Positions 32,138-41,300 of a stretch of 45,753 nt of DNA are shown here, in pieces; the stretch's first letter is position 1; the number at the start of each line of letters is the position of its first letter. This stretch comes from Bacteroidaceae bacterium (GTDB lineage Bacteria; Bacteroidota; Bacteroidia; Bacteroidales; Bacteroidaceae), in the NCBI GenBank assembly GCA_900770705.1, contig CAAGLF010000070.1:1-45753 (forward strand), given 5' to 3'. The notes beneath the pieces were generated by a model, which was not told where the DNA came from, ran no database searches, and saw only the letters and a program-made list of their open reading frames with translations. The position numbers were made by a program, and so were the translations under genes.

Positions 32138-33766
32138 CTACTTCGCGCGTCTGGAGGCTTGGAACTGCCACATATCTTCGGGCTTGACTCCCAGAACTTC
32201 GAGACCGCGTTTCACGATGTCGTTGCGCGTGTTCAGGAGTTGGCAGTATTCGTTCCTGTTCCAGACATCGTAGGCGATAAGGGCCTTGAGCGTGAAGCGT
32301 ACGTCGTCTAAGGTGGTCCGGAGTTCGCCGTCGTCAGCCGCTTCGAGTTTCTTGTGCTTTGCCTGGGCCAGGATGGTGTCTGTCAGGGCTTCGGGCACTT
32401 CAAAACGCTCGGCATAATCGCTGAAACGGGGGTATTTCTTCTGAATTTCCTGGCGGTGGTTGTTCACATATCGGAGGGCGTTGTCCGTGATGAGGTTGTT
32501 GCGTGAAATGGCGCGGTAGAACTTTGTATACTGTGCGGTGTCGAGCGGTACGAATACGTCGGGCATAATGCCGCCGCCGCCGTAAACCTTTCTGCCGACC
32601 TTCAGGGTGTTGTAAACTTTGGTGGAGTCGAGCCGGATGCTGTCCAGGCAGGTCAGTTCGCCGTGGGTGTAGCGGTTTTCGAGGTCTTCGGTGTACTCCT
32701 TGCGCTTTCCCTTTTCATAAGGTTTCTGAATGCAGCGCCCACTGGGGGTGTAGTAGTGCGAGACGGTGAGTCTGATCATCGAACCGTCGGGCAAGTCAAT
32801 CGGACGTTGCACCAAGCCTTTCCCGAAGGTGCGGCGGCCGACAATGGTGCCGCGGTCGTGGTCCTGGATGGCTCCGCTGACGATTTCTGCTGCCGAGGCC
32901 GAGTATTCGTTGACGAGGACTACCAGTTTCCCTTCGGGGAAAAGTCCGCCGCCTTCGGCCGTCAGCACTTGTCGCGGTGCGGTGCGTCCCTCGGTGTAGA
33001 CAACGAGGTCGCCTGGCTGCAAGAATTCATTGGCTACCTCGGCTGCCGCGCCCAGATAGCCGCCGCCATTCATTTGCAGGTCGAGGATAAGGCTTTGCAT
33101 ACCCTGTTCGGTAAGTTCGAGGAGCTTCTCGTGAAGTTCTTTCCCTGTGTTGGCGCCGAATCTGTCCAAGAGAATGTATCCTACGCCGGGTGCAATCATA
33201 TAAGCGGCGTCGAGTGTGTTGACAGGAATCTTGTCGCGCGTCACGCGAAAGGCCAAAGGTTCGCTTACGCCCTGCCTGACGACGCGCAGGTCGGCGATGG
33301 TTCCTTTGGGGCCGCGGAGTTTTCGCATTATGCTGTCCTGCGGCATTTTTACGCCGGCAATGGTGGTGCCGTTGACGGAGACAATCCGGTCGCCGGCCTG
33401 TATTCCCACTTTTTCGCTGGGCCCTTTTGCCACGGTCTGCGTCACATAGAGTGTGTCCTCCATCATCCGGAATTGTACGCCGATACCTTCGAAGTTGCCT
33501 TCCAACGGTTCGTTCATTTTCTTTGTCTCCTCGGCGTTGGTGTACGACGAGTGGGGATCCAGCTTCTCCAGAATGCCGTTGATGGCGTCCTCGACGAGTT
33601 TTTTCTGGTCTACGCTGTCGACATAGAGGCTCGTAATGGCCACGTGGGCCATTTGCAGTTTCTTCAGCTGGTCCACCTCGATTTCCGGAAAGACGTCTCC
33701 GATATGCTGTGCAGGGAGGGCCAGGAAGGCGACGAGGCTGTAAATGAGCAAAATAAGTCGTTTCAT
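32138..33766 (-). CDS. S41 family C-terminal processing peptidase, exported (second copy)
   Basis: 542 residues. Signal peptide MKRLILLIYSLVAFLALPAQ; N-terminal helical part with LEKLDPHSSYTNAEE; a PDZ domain at about 85-165 (FEGIGVQFRMMEDTL, GIQAGDRIVSVNG, MRKLRGPKGT); catalytic Ser291 in YSASAAEIVSG and Lys316 in TFGKGLVQ, 25 residues apart as expected. Followed by SHYYTPSGRCIQKPY and the C-terminal helical domain. This copy is the CtpA-type S41 peptidase usually found next to coaD and parE in Bacteroidota. It lies 40 bp after coaD. Differs from the copy at 7504-9180 in the N-terminal helical region. Confidence 0.94.
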   Translation of the reverse strand: MKRLILLIYSLVAFLALPAQHIGDVFPEIEVDQLKKLQMAHVAITSLYVDSVDQKKLVEDAINGILEKLDPHSSYTNAEETKKMNEPLEGNFEGIGVQFRMMEDTLYVTQTVAKGPSEKVGIQAGDRIVSVNGTTIAGVKMPQDSIMRKLRGPKGTIADLRVVRQGVSEPLAFRVTRDKIPVNTLDAAYMIAPGVGYILLDRFGANTGKELHEKLLELTEQGMQSLILDLQMNGGGYLGAAAEVANEFLQPGDLVVYTEGRTAPRQVLTAEGGGLFPEGKLVVLVNEYSASAAEIVSGAIQDHDRGTIVGRRTFGKGLVQRPIDLPDGSMIRLTVSHYYTPSGRCIQKPYEKGKRKEYTEDLENRYTHGELTCLDSIRLDSTKVYNTLKVGRKVYGGGGIMPDVFVPLDTAQYTKFYRAISRNNLITDNALRYVNNHRQEIQKKYPRFSDYAERFEVPEALTDTILAQAKHKKLEAADDGELRTTLDDVRFTLKALIAYDVWNRNEYCQLLNTRNDIVKRGLEVLGVKPEDMWQFQASRRAK

Positions 33767-33806
33767 CGTTTTTGTGCGGAGTTTGTGCCGTATAGGCGGT
33801 AGATAA

Positions 33807-34355
33807 TCAGTTTTTTCGTGGCAGGAACTGGCTGACGTCCTTGCCGTAGTGTATCAGTTCGCGTACGACACTCGAACTGATGGCTGCATATTGCGGTTCT
33901 GTGAAGAGCAAGACGGTTTCTATCCCCGAGAGCCGATGGTTCATCGCGGCGATATCGCGCTCGTACTCGAAGTCCTTGACGCTTCGCAGACCGCGGAGGA
34001 TGAATTGTGCCCCTTCCCGTCGGGCAAGATCGATGGTAAGGTCGGTATAGCCCACGACAGTGACCCGCGGCTCGGCGGCATAGAGTTCTTGTATGGTCTT
34101 GACCCTTTCATCGTTGGCGTAAAGCGAGCGTTTCTGCCCGTTGACCCCGACTCCTATGACAATCCGGTCGAACAGAGGCAGTCCGCGGGTGACGATACTG
34201 GCGTGTCCGATGGTGAAGGGGTCGAAACTGCCGGGAAAGACGGCCACCTTTTCCGGCCTGGAAGCCGTGGTGGAGTCCACTACTTCGGAGGGCGTCGGAA
34301 GAAGGTCGGAGATAATTTTCTTTTCCGGGCCTGAAAAATTTTTTTCTGCGGTCAT
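33807..34355 (-). CDS. coaD: Phosphopantetheine adenylyltransferase
   Basis: Penultimate step of coenzyme A synthesis (4'-phosphopantetheine + ATP to dephospho-CoA). Signatures: KVAVFPGSFDPFTIGH (nucleotidyltransferase T/HxGH motif), ILRGLRSVKDFEYERDIAAM and the closing ISSSVVREL. The ATG at 34355 gives 182 residues, more than the 155-165 usual; its first 16-17 codons lie in a dispersed repeat. GTG codons at 34280 (157 residues) and 34247 (146 residues) are alternatives, and 34280 best fits the family length. Lies 22 bp after parE and 40 bp before the S41 gene. Confidence 0.92.
   Translation of the reverse strand: MTAEKNFSGPEKKIISDLLPTPSEVVDSTTASRPEKVAVFPGSFDPFTIGHASIVTRGLPLFDRIVIGVGVNGQKRSLYANDERVKTIQELYAAEPRVTVVGYTDLTIDLARREGAQFILRGLRSVKDFEYERDIAAMNHRLSGIETVLLFTEPQYAAISSSVVRELIHYGKDVSQFLPRKN
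34304..34350. repeat. Dispersed repeat copy R8, overlapping the coaD 5' end
   Basis: TCGGAGATAATTTTCTTTTC, then CCGGGCCTGAAAAATTTTTT and TTCTGCGG. It lies 28 bp after the parE stop and within the longest coaD reading frame. Confidence 0.7.
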
Positions 34356-34377
34356 ACGAAAAACTTTTGCGGCACTA

Positions 34378-36477
34378 TTACAGGCGTTGTAGTGCAGAAG
34401 CATTTTCTTCTTCCTCTTCCACTCTGTCTTCCTCAACGACAAGATTGTCTATGATGAAGTTCTGGCGTTCCATCGTGTTCTTGCCCATATAATACTCCAG
34501 GAGTTCGGCCACTTGGTCGCTCTTGTGGAGCGTGACCTGCTCCAGCCGCATTTCGGGACCGATGAAATGCTTGAATTCCTCGGCTGAAATTTCTCCCAGT
34601 CCTTTGAAACGCGTGATTTCCGGGTTGGGGCTGAGGCGTTCGATGGCGGCGGCCCTTTCTTCCTCCGTATAGCAGTACACGGTCTCGAACTCTGCGCGGT
34701 CGGACGCCTTGGCTTTTTTCATCACCGAGGCGCCTGCGCTCTTTTCGTTGACGGAAGTGGTGCGCGGCGTGCTGCCCCGCTCTTTCTTCTTCTTGTTGCG
34801 CACGCGGAACAGGGGGGTCTGCAGAATATATACGTGGCCTTTCTTGATGAGGTCGGGAAAAAACTGCAGGAAGAACGTGATCATCAGCAGCCGGATATGC
34901 ATCCCGTCGACGTCTGCGTCGGTGGCGACAATCACTTTGTTGTACCTAAGGCCGTCTAAGCCGTCCTCAATGTTCAGTGCTGCCTGCAGGAGGTTGAACT
35001 CCTCGTTCTCATAGACCACCTTCTTGGTCAGTCCGAAACAGTTGAGTGGCTTGCCGCGTAGGGAGAATACGGCTTGCGTATTCGCGTCGCGGCACTGCGT
35101 AATGCTGCCGCTGGCCGAATTTCCTTCTGTGATGAAGATACTGCTTTCCAGGCGGGCATCCTCGCTCAAGTCCTCCGCACCCTTCTTCACCCGGGGGGCC
35201 GGGTCGTTGAGATGGATGTGGCAGTCGCGAAGTTTTTTGTTGTGCAGATTCGCTTTTTTCGCGCGTTCGCGGGCCAGCTTTGTCACGCCTGCGATGGCTT
35301 TCCGCTCTTTCTCGCTTTCCTGTATCTTCTGTAGGATGACCTCCGCTACGTCGAGGTTTTTATGGAGATAGTTGTCGACGTTTTCTTTGACGAAGTCGCC
35401 GACAAATTTGTTGACGCTAATGCCGGAAAGCGGGAAGGGATTTCCGCTTTTGTCCTTTTCGGGCGCCATTGTGAGCGATCCCAGCTTGATTTTTGTCTGA
35501 CTCTCGAACATCGGCTCTATGACTCTCACTGCGATGGCGGCCACCAAGCCGTTCCGGACGTCCTGCACGTCGAAATTCTTGCCGAAGTACTCCTTGATGG
35601 TACGGGCGATATGTTCCTTGAAAGCGCTCTGATGTGTGCCTCCCTGCGTAGTGTGTTGTCCGTTGACGAAGGAGTAGTATTCCTCTCCGTACTGTGCCGT
35701 GTGCGTGAAGGCTATGTCTATATTGTCTCCCTTGAGGTGTACGATGGGGTAGAGACCGGGAGCCGTCATATTGTCGTTGAGCAAGTCTTCCAGACCGTTG
35801 CGGCTGATGATTCTCCGGCCGTTGTGGTAGATGGCAAGTCCGGTGTTGAGGTATGTGTAGTTGCGGAGCATCGTCTCGACGTACTCGTTGTGGAAACGAT
35901 AGTTGAGAAACAGCTGCGGGTCCGGCTCGAAGTAGATGTAGGTGCCGTTTTCCTCCGGTGTGTCGCCTTCGGTGTCGGCCACCAGGCGGCCGCGCTCGAA
36001 TACGGCTTCGTGGTATTTTCCCTCACGATGGCTTCGGGCGATGAATTTGCGGCTCAAGGCGTTCACGGCTTTGAGTCCGACGCCGTTGAGGCCTACGCTG
36101 GCGGTAAATACCGAGGTGTCGTATTTCGCGCCTGTGTTGAGTTGTGAGACGGCCGGCACCAGAGAACCGAGAGGTATGCCGCGTCCGTAGTCGCGTACGG
36201 ACGCGGTGAGGTTTTCGGCGATGTCGATTTCGATTTTCTTGCCGAAACCCTCGTTGAATTCGTCGATGCTGTTGTCGATGGCCTCTTTCAGCAGTACATA
36301 AATGCCGTCTTCGGCGTGGGAGCCGTCGCCCAGTCGTCCGATGTACATACCCGGACGAATGCGTATGTGCTCCATATCGTCCAGGTGGCGGATATGGTCT
36401 TCGGTGTAGGTGGTTGTCTGCCGTGCGTCGGCGCTGGTCGTACCGGCAGCGGAGTTTGTCGGTTGCAGTTCGGACAT
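34378..36477 (-). CDS. parE: DNA topoisomerase IV subunit B (ParE)
   Basis: 699 residues. GHKL ATPase domain with HIRIRPGMYIGRLGDGSHA and LLKEAIDNSIDEF (catalytic Glu, Mg-binding Asn), RDYGRGIPLG, GLNGVGLKAVNALS; transducer domain; TOPRIM with EGNSASGSITQCRD and ATDADVDGMHIRLL; closing RFKGLGE. The RLGDGSHAEDGIYVL variant is typical of Bacteroidota ParE, unlike gyrase GyrB. An insert of about 30 residues rich in Lys, Ser and Thr follows RNKKKKERG in the TOPRIM part. The N-terminal 30 residues are Thr/Ala-rich and not conserved. The ParC partner is not in this window. It lies between the GNAT gene (88-bp gap) and coaD (22-bp gap), so it is probably one transcript with both. Confidence 0.93.
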   Translation of the reverse strand: MSELQPTNSAAGTTSADARQTTTYTEDHIRHLDDMEHIRIRPGMYIGRLGDGSHAEDGIYVLLKEAIDNSIDEFNEGFGKKIEIDIAENLTASVRDYGRGIPLGSLVPAVSQLNTGAKYDTSVFTASVGLNGVGLKAVNALSRKFIARSHREGKYHEAVFERGRLVADTEGDTPEENGTYIYFEPDPQLFLNYRFHNEYVETMLRNYTYLNTGLAIYHNGRRIISRNGLEDLLNDNMTAPGLYPIVHLKGDNIDIAFTHTAQYGEEYYSFVNGQHTTQGGTHQSAFKEHIARTIKEYFGKNFDVQDVRNGLVAAIAVRVIEPMFESQTKIKLGSLTMAPEKDKSGNPFPLSGISVNKFVGDFVKENVDNYLHKNLDVAEVILQKIQESEKERKAIAGVTKLARERAKKANLHNKKLRDCHIHLNDPAPRVKKGAEDLSEDARLESSIFITEGNSASGSITQCRDANTQAVFSLRGKPLNCFGLTKKVVYENEEFNLLQAALNIEDGLDGLRYNKVIVATDADVDGMHIRLLMITFFLQFFPDLIKKGHVYILQTPLFRVRNKKKKERGSTPRTTSVNEKSAGASVMKKAKASDRAEFETVYCYTEEERAAAIERLSPNPEITRFKGLGEISAEEFKHFIGPEMRLEQVTLHKSDQVAELLEYYMGKNTMERQNFIIDNLVVEEDRVEEEEENASALQRL

Positions 36478-36565
36478 TTTCTGTTTCAGCGGGTTTCTGG
36501 GTGTATGTATGCCCCTATCCGGCGGAGCAGGGGCAGTGCTTGTCGTTCCGCCAGGCTGTTGTCGG

Positions 36566-37699
36566 TCAGATTTCTGCCTTGAAGCAACGGCGTCGCTTGT
36601 GTTGTTCGGTCTTGAAGTATTGCCATTGGTTTTGCACCTTCTCGTTCAGCTCGAGCTCAGGATTGGTTTCGGCGTATTCGAAGCCGAGTTTCTGGTAAAC
36701 GGGAATGAGGTCGGTGAACAGGAGGGCGTTGACGCCTTTCCCCTGATAGTCCGGGCGCACGCCGACGAGGAGCAAGTCGAGTACGTTGGGGCGCTTCCAG
36801 AGCAGGGCTTTGAGCAAGTGCCACCAGCCGAAGGGGAAAAGCTTTCCCTTGGCTTTTTGCAGCGCCTTGGATAGGGAGGGCATGCTGATTCCTACGGCTA
36901 CGAGCTCGTTTTCTGCGTTCTCGACGAGCGTGACCATACGCAAGTCGAGCACGGGTACGTACATCTTCACATACTGGTCGATTTGCCGCTCCGTCATGCG
37001 GGAGAAGCCGAACAGGGGGGCGTAGGCGTCGTTGATCAGTCGGAATATCTCGTGCGCAATGCCGCTTCTCAATACTTCACGCTTGGAGTGGAGCTTGCGG
37101 ATGTGCAGATTGTACTTCTGCTGGATGATGTTGGAGATGCGCAGGTGCTTTTCCGGTATCTCGTCGGGCACGTACACCTTCATTTCTATCCAGTCGGAAG
37201 CCTTGGCCAGCCCCAACTTTTCCATGTGTTCGGGGTAGTAGGGATAGTTGTATATGGTGGCCATCGTGGAGAGCTGGTCGAAACCTTCTATCAGCATTCC
37301 TTCGGCGTCCATATCGGTGAAGCCGAGCGGTCCCTCGATGTCTGTCATTCCGCGCTCCTTGCCCCAGGCTTTTACCGTCTCGATGAGTGCGCGGCTCACC
37401 TCAATATCATCTTCGAAGTCAATCCAACCGAAACGTACTGTGCGCTTGTTCCAGGTTTCGTTGGCGCGCCGGTTGATGATGGCGGCCACACGTCCCACTA
37501 TCCGGCCGTCGCGGTAGGCCAGGAAGTAGTCGGCTTCGCAAAACTCGAAGGCCGCGTTTTTCTTGGGGGAGAAAGTCCCCACCATATCGTCGTAAAGGTC
37601 GGGTACGGAGTAGGGATTGTCTTTGTAGAACTCGTAATTGAAGCGTATGAACTTCTTCAGTTCCGCTTTCGTGGTTACTTTTTTGATTTCGACAGCCAT
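36566..37699 (-). CDS. GNAT-fold acyltransferase-like protein
   Basis: 377 residues. The N-terminal part (about 1-190) has YEFYKDNPYSVPDL, YFLAYRDGRIVGRVAAIINR, FGWIDFEDD and GPLGFTDMDAEGMLIEGFDQ; the C-terminal part has DLLLVGVRPDYQGKGVNALLFTDLI, an acetyl-CoA-binding Q/RxxGxG-like motif, and KLGFEYAETNPELELNEKVQ. This resembles the YghO-like GNAT family common in Bacteroidota; the substrate is unknown. The start at 37699 (MAVEIKKVTTKAELKKF) is preferred over an upstream in-frame start at 37807. First gene before parE; a TAAATTTG box lies 81 bp upstream. Confidence 0.85.
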   Translation of the reverse strand: MAVEIKKVTTKAELKKFIRFNYEFYKDNPYSVPDLYDDMVGTFSPKKNAAFEFCEADYFLAYRDGRIVGRVAAIINRRANETWNKRTVRFGWIDFEDDIEVSRALIETVKAWGKERGMTDIEGPLGFTDMDAEGMLIEGFDQLSTMATIYNYPYYPEHMEKLGLAKASDWIEMKVYVPDEIPEKHLRISNIIQQKYNLHIRKLHSKREVLRSGIAHEIFRLINDAYAPLFGFSRMTERQIDQYVKMYVPVLDLRMVTLVENAENELVAVGISMPSLSKALQKAKGKLFPFGWWHLLKALLWKRPNVLDLLLVGVRPDYQGKGVNALLFTDLIPVYQKLGFEYAETNPELELNEKVQNQWQYFKTEQHKRRRCFKAEI

Positions 37700-37780
37700 A
37701 ATTTGTTGAGACAGGGCGTGTGAAGTATAAGCCGCAGGTTGTAGGCTATGGTGCGGCCGGTTGAAATATCTTTTAGCGCA

Positions 37781-37788
37781 CAAATTTA
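37781..37788 (-). promoter_or_regulatory. -7 box for the GNAT-parE-coaD operon
   Basis: CCGTAAATTTGTGC on the minus strand. The 645-bp gap 37700-38344 otherwise holds element B, repeat R9 and the DUF2723 promoter. Confidence 0.55.
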
Positions 37789-37904
37789 CGGTTTTTTTTT
37801 GAAGCAAGACCTTTCCGCGCCCATTATTTACACGAGAGCGGCAGGGGAAGCCCGCGCTGTGGCGGCGGGAGGGGGAAGTCCGGACACAGGAAGCTCTCCT
37901 GACG

Positions 37905-38172
37905 TTAACATATTTAACTTTTGATAAGCCTTTGGTGCGGCCTTCTGCAGCAGTTCGGGAAAGTTTCTCGGCGAAAGTTCTCCGAACAGCCGCGAAAGTT
38001 TTTCCTATGTCCGAATTATTTAGCGGTTCTACCGAGGAAAAATTGCATCTTTCGTACGCTTAAAATGCGCTTGAAGCCAGCCGTTTTACGCCAGAGAGGG
38101 AGCAAGTTGCCTTGTTCCCTCTCTGCTGACGCAAAGATACGCAAAAGAATGGATTGCCGCAAGAAGTGTTAA
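37905..38172 (-). ncRNA. Element B: promoter, 5' hairpin and paired GTTAA motif (same architecture as element A)
   Basis: Read on the minus strand: TTAACA (38172-38167), 25 bp, CGTATCTTTG (38141-38132), CAGCA, hairpin with arms AGAGAGGGAACAAG/CTTGCTCCCTCTCT (38124-38093, one mismatch), about 170 nt containing repeat R9, then GTTAA-N4-GTTAA (37918-37905). All internal distances and the 268-bp length equal those of element A at 26211-26478. No convincing reading frame. It could be a stable small RNA or the upstream part of a very long leader for the GNAT-parE operon. Confidence 0.5.
37960..38045. repeat. Dispersed intergenic repeat, copy R9, inside element B
   Basis: Contains GAAAGTTTCTCGGCGAAAG, CCGCGAAAGTTTTTCCTATG and ACCGAGGAAAAATTGC. 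More degenerate than the other copies. Confidence 0.5.
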
Positions 38173-38276
38173 AATTGGGGGCTCTGAGGAAAAACTGCTC
38201 TGCCCGGTGTGTTTCCTTTTCGTCTCTACCCGCGATAAAAAAACGCTAAAAGCCACGCCTTTCCAAGATTAAATCG

Positions 38277-38284
38277 TATTTTTG
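38277..38284 (+). promoter_or_regulatory. -7 box for the DUF2723 gene
   Basis: TCGTATTTTTGCG, 60 bp before the ATG at 38345. Confidence 0.6.
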
Positions 38285-38344
38285 CGCCCGATTATTCAGG
38301 CAAGTATGCATATGTCCTGCCCATATTCCGAAACAAGATCACGG

Positions 38345-41300
38345 ATGAAACACTATCAATTGGCAAACAACCTGCTGGGTTGGCTTATCTTTGCCGTAGC
38401 GGCTTTCACCTATTGTTCCACGGTAGAGCCAACGGCCAGTTTTTGGGATTGTCCCGAGTTTATTACTACGGCTTACAAGCTGGAGGTCGGCCATCCGCCT
38501 GGAGCGCCGTTCTTTATGCTCACGGCGAATTTCTTCACCCAGTTTACGGACGATCCCACGCAGGTGGCTTTTTGCGTCAACATTATGTCGGCGCTGTTGT
38601 CGGCCTTCTGTATCCTCTTCCTCTTCTGGAGTGTGACCCACCTGGCCCGCAAACTGATTTGTGAGGGTGGCGTGGTACGTACGCCCGCAGAAATGCTGCT
38701 TGTCTTGGGCAGCGGCGTATGCGGCGCCCTTGTGTACACCTGGAGCGACACGTTCTGGTTTTCTGCTGTCGAGGGAGAGGTATATGCCTACTCGTCAATG
38801 TTTACGGCCTTGGTGTTCTGGCTCATTCTCAAGTGGGAAGATGTGGCCGACGAGCCCGGAAGCGATCGTTGGCTTGTGCTCATCTTCTATCTCACGGGCT
38901 TGAGTATCGGTGTCCACCTGTTGAATTTGCTTTGTCTGCCCGCCATCGTGCTGGTCTACTACTTCCGCAAATATCCCACGGCCAACACCAAAGGTTCCTT
39001 GGCGGCGCTGGCCGTTTCCGGCTTGCTCGTGGCCGCTGTGCTGTACGGCGTGGTGCCGGGTATCGTGAAAGTAGGCGGTTGGTTCGAGCTGTTCTTTGTC
39101 AACACCGTCGGACTGGGCTTTAACTCGGGTATGGTCATTTATATAGTGGTGCTGATAGCCATTGTCCTGGCCGCAATCTGGAGCACGACGCGCAAAAACC
39201 GCACGCTCATCAACATACTCTACACGCTGAGCGTGGCACTGCTCGGTATCCCCTTCTACGGTCACGGCTATACCTCCTTGCTGATAGGTATCGTGGTCAT
39301 CGCCTTGCTTTACTACTTCCTGCGCTTCAGGAAGGCCGACGGAGAGTATCTTCTCCGCAAGCGGCTGCTCAATACCTCCCTGCTGTGTATGCTTATGTTG
39401 ATGATCGGTTACAGCAGCTATGCCGTAATCGTCATTCGCTCCACACAAAACACGCCGATGGACCAGTCCTCGCCCGAGGATGTCTTCACATTGGGAGAAT
39501 ACCTCAGCCGTGAGCAGTACGGCAGCCGCCCCCTGTTCTACGGCGAGGCCTTTACGTCGCAGCCCTACGACCTCTCGAAGGAGAAACATATCCAGCGGCA
39601 CGAGAAGGTCAGTGCCGATGAGCCCGACCGCTACGACGAGGTGGAGCGCAACGGTCACTATGTATTCCCCGACCAGATGAAGATGCTCTTCCCCCGCATC
39701 TACGACTCCGGTCGGGCCGAGGCTTACGAGCAGTGGCTCGGGGGCGTCGACAAGCACGACGTTGAGTTCACCATTCCCGAACCCAATGGCGGCGAGAGCG
39801 GCCCCTATATCGGCGAAATGCCTTCGCAGATCGACAACATTCGCTTCTTCCTCTCCTACCAAGTCAACTTTATGTACTGGCGCTACTTTATGTGGAACTT
39901 TGCCGGACGTCAGAACGACATACAGGGCAATGGAGAGGCCGAACACGGCAACTGGATTACCGGTATCCCCGTTATCGACAATTATCTCTATGGCGACCAG
40001 TCGAAACTGCCCGATGAGCTGAAGGAGAACAAAGGGCGCAACGTCTTCTACTGCCTGCCCTTGCTGCTCGGACTGCTCGGGCTCTTTTGGCAGGCCTACA
40101 AAGGCGATCGGGGCGTGCGACAATTCTGGATTGTCTTCTTCCTGTTCTTTATGACGGGCCTTGCCATCGTGCTTTACCTCAACCAGACGCCGCAGCAGCC
40201 CCGTGAGCGTGACTACGCCTACGCCGGTTCGTTCTACGCTTTCGCCATTTGGGTGGGCTTGGGCGTAGCTGCGATAGCCGACCTCCTCGGAAAACTCCGG
40301 AACAAGGCCGGCCAGGCCATCGTCAAGCCTATGCCGGCCGCTTGGGTGGCCAGCCTGATAGGTTTGCTCGTCCCCTTGCAAATGGTCAGCCAGACTTGGG
40401 ACGACCACGACCGCAGCAATCGCTACGCCTGCCGCGACTTTGGCCTCAACTACCTCAATACGCTGCCCGAGGGCAACTATCCGATTATTTTCACCAATGG
40501 TGACAACGACACTTTCCCCCTCTGGTACGCGCAGGATACCGAAGGAAACCGCACCGACGCCCGTGTGTGCAACTTGAGCTACCTGCAGACCGACTGGTAC
40601 ACCGACCAGATGCGTCGCCAGGCCTGGAAGTCGCCCGGACTGCCTATCTCGTGGAACCGATATGAGTACGTCGACAACGTAGGACACGACTGGTTCAGAA
40701 TTTATCCCGACAAGCGCGCCGAACTCGACGAGATAAAGCAGCAGAACCCCGCTGTAGATCCGTATGAGCTGACATATATTATCGACAACTACGTACGTAA
40801 GAGAGGTTATATCCCCACCGATTCGATCACCATCCGCGTCAATGCCGGGAATGTACGTGCCCAGGGCACGACTATCCCCCGTGACAGCGACGGCAACGAG
40901 CTTCCGATTCCCGACCACATCACTTTGTCGCTCAAGGGCAAGAGTAGTGTCTCGAAGTGCGATATGATGATTTACGAAATGCTTGCCCGCAACGACTGGA
41001 AGCGTCCAATATATATGAGTGTCACCCTTGGGCCGTCGAATTACGCCGGTCTGGACAAGTTCTGCACCCTGGAGGGCCTGGCCTACCGCATTACGCCGTT
41101 CGAGGGCGGACTTGGCAAGGTGGATGCCGACAAAATGTTGGACAATCTGCTCCACCGTTTCAAATATGGCAACGTTTCGGCGCCAGGTGTGTACCTGGAC
41201 GAGACCGTAATGCGGATGTGCCAGACGCACCGGCGTATGTTCGCGCTCGTAGTGGAGCAACTGTTGCTCCAAGGTCGGAAAGACGACGCCCTGAAGGCCC

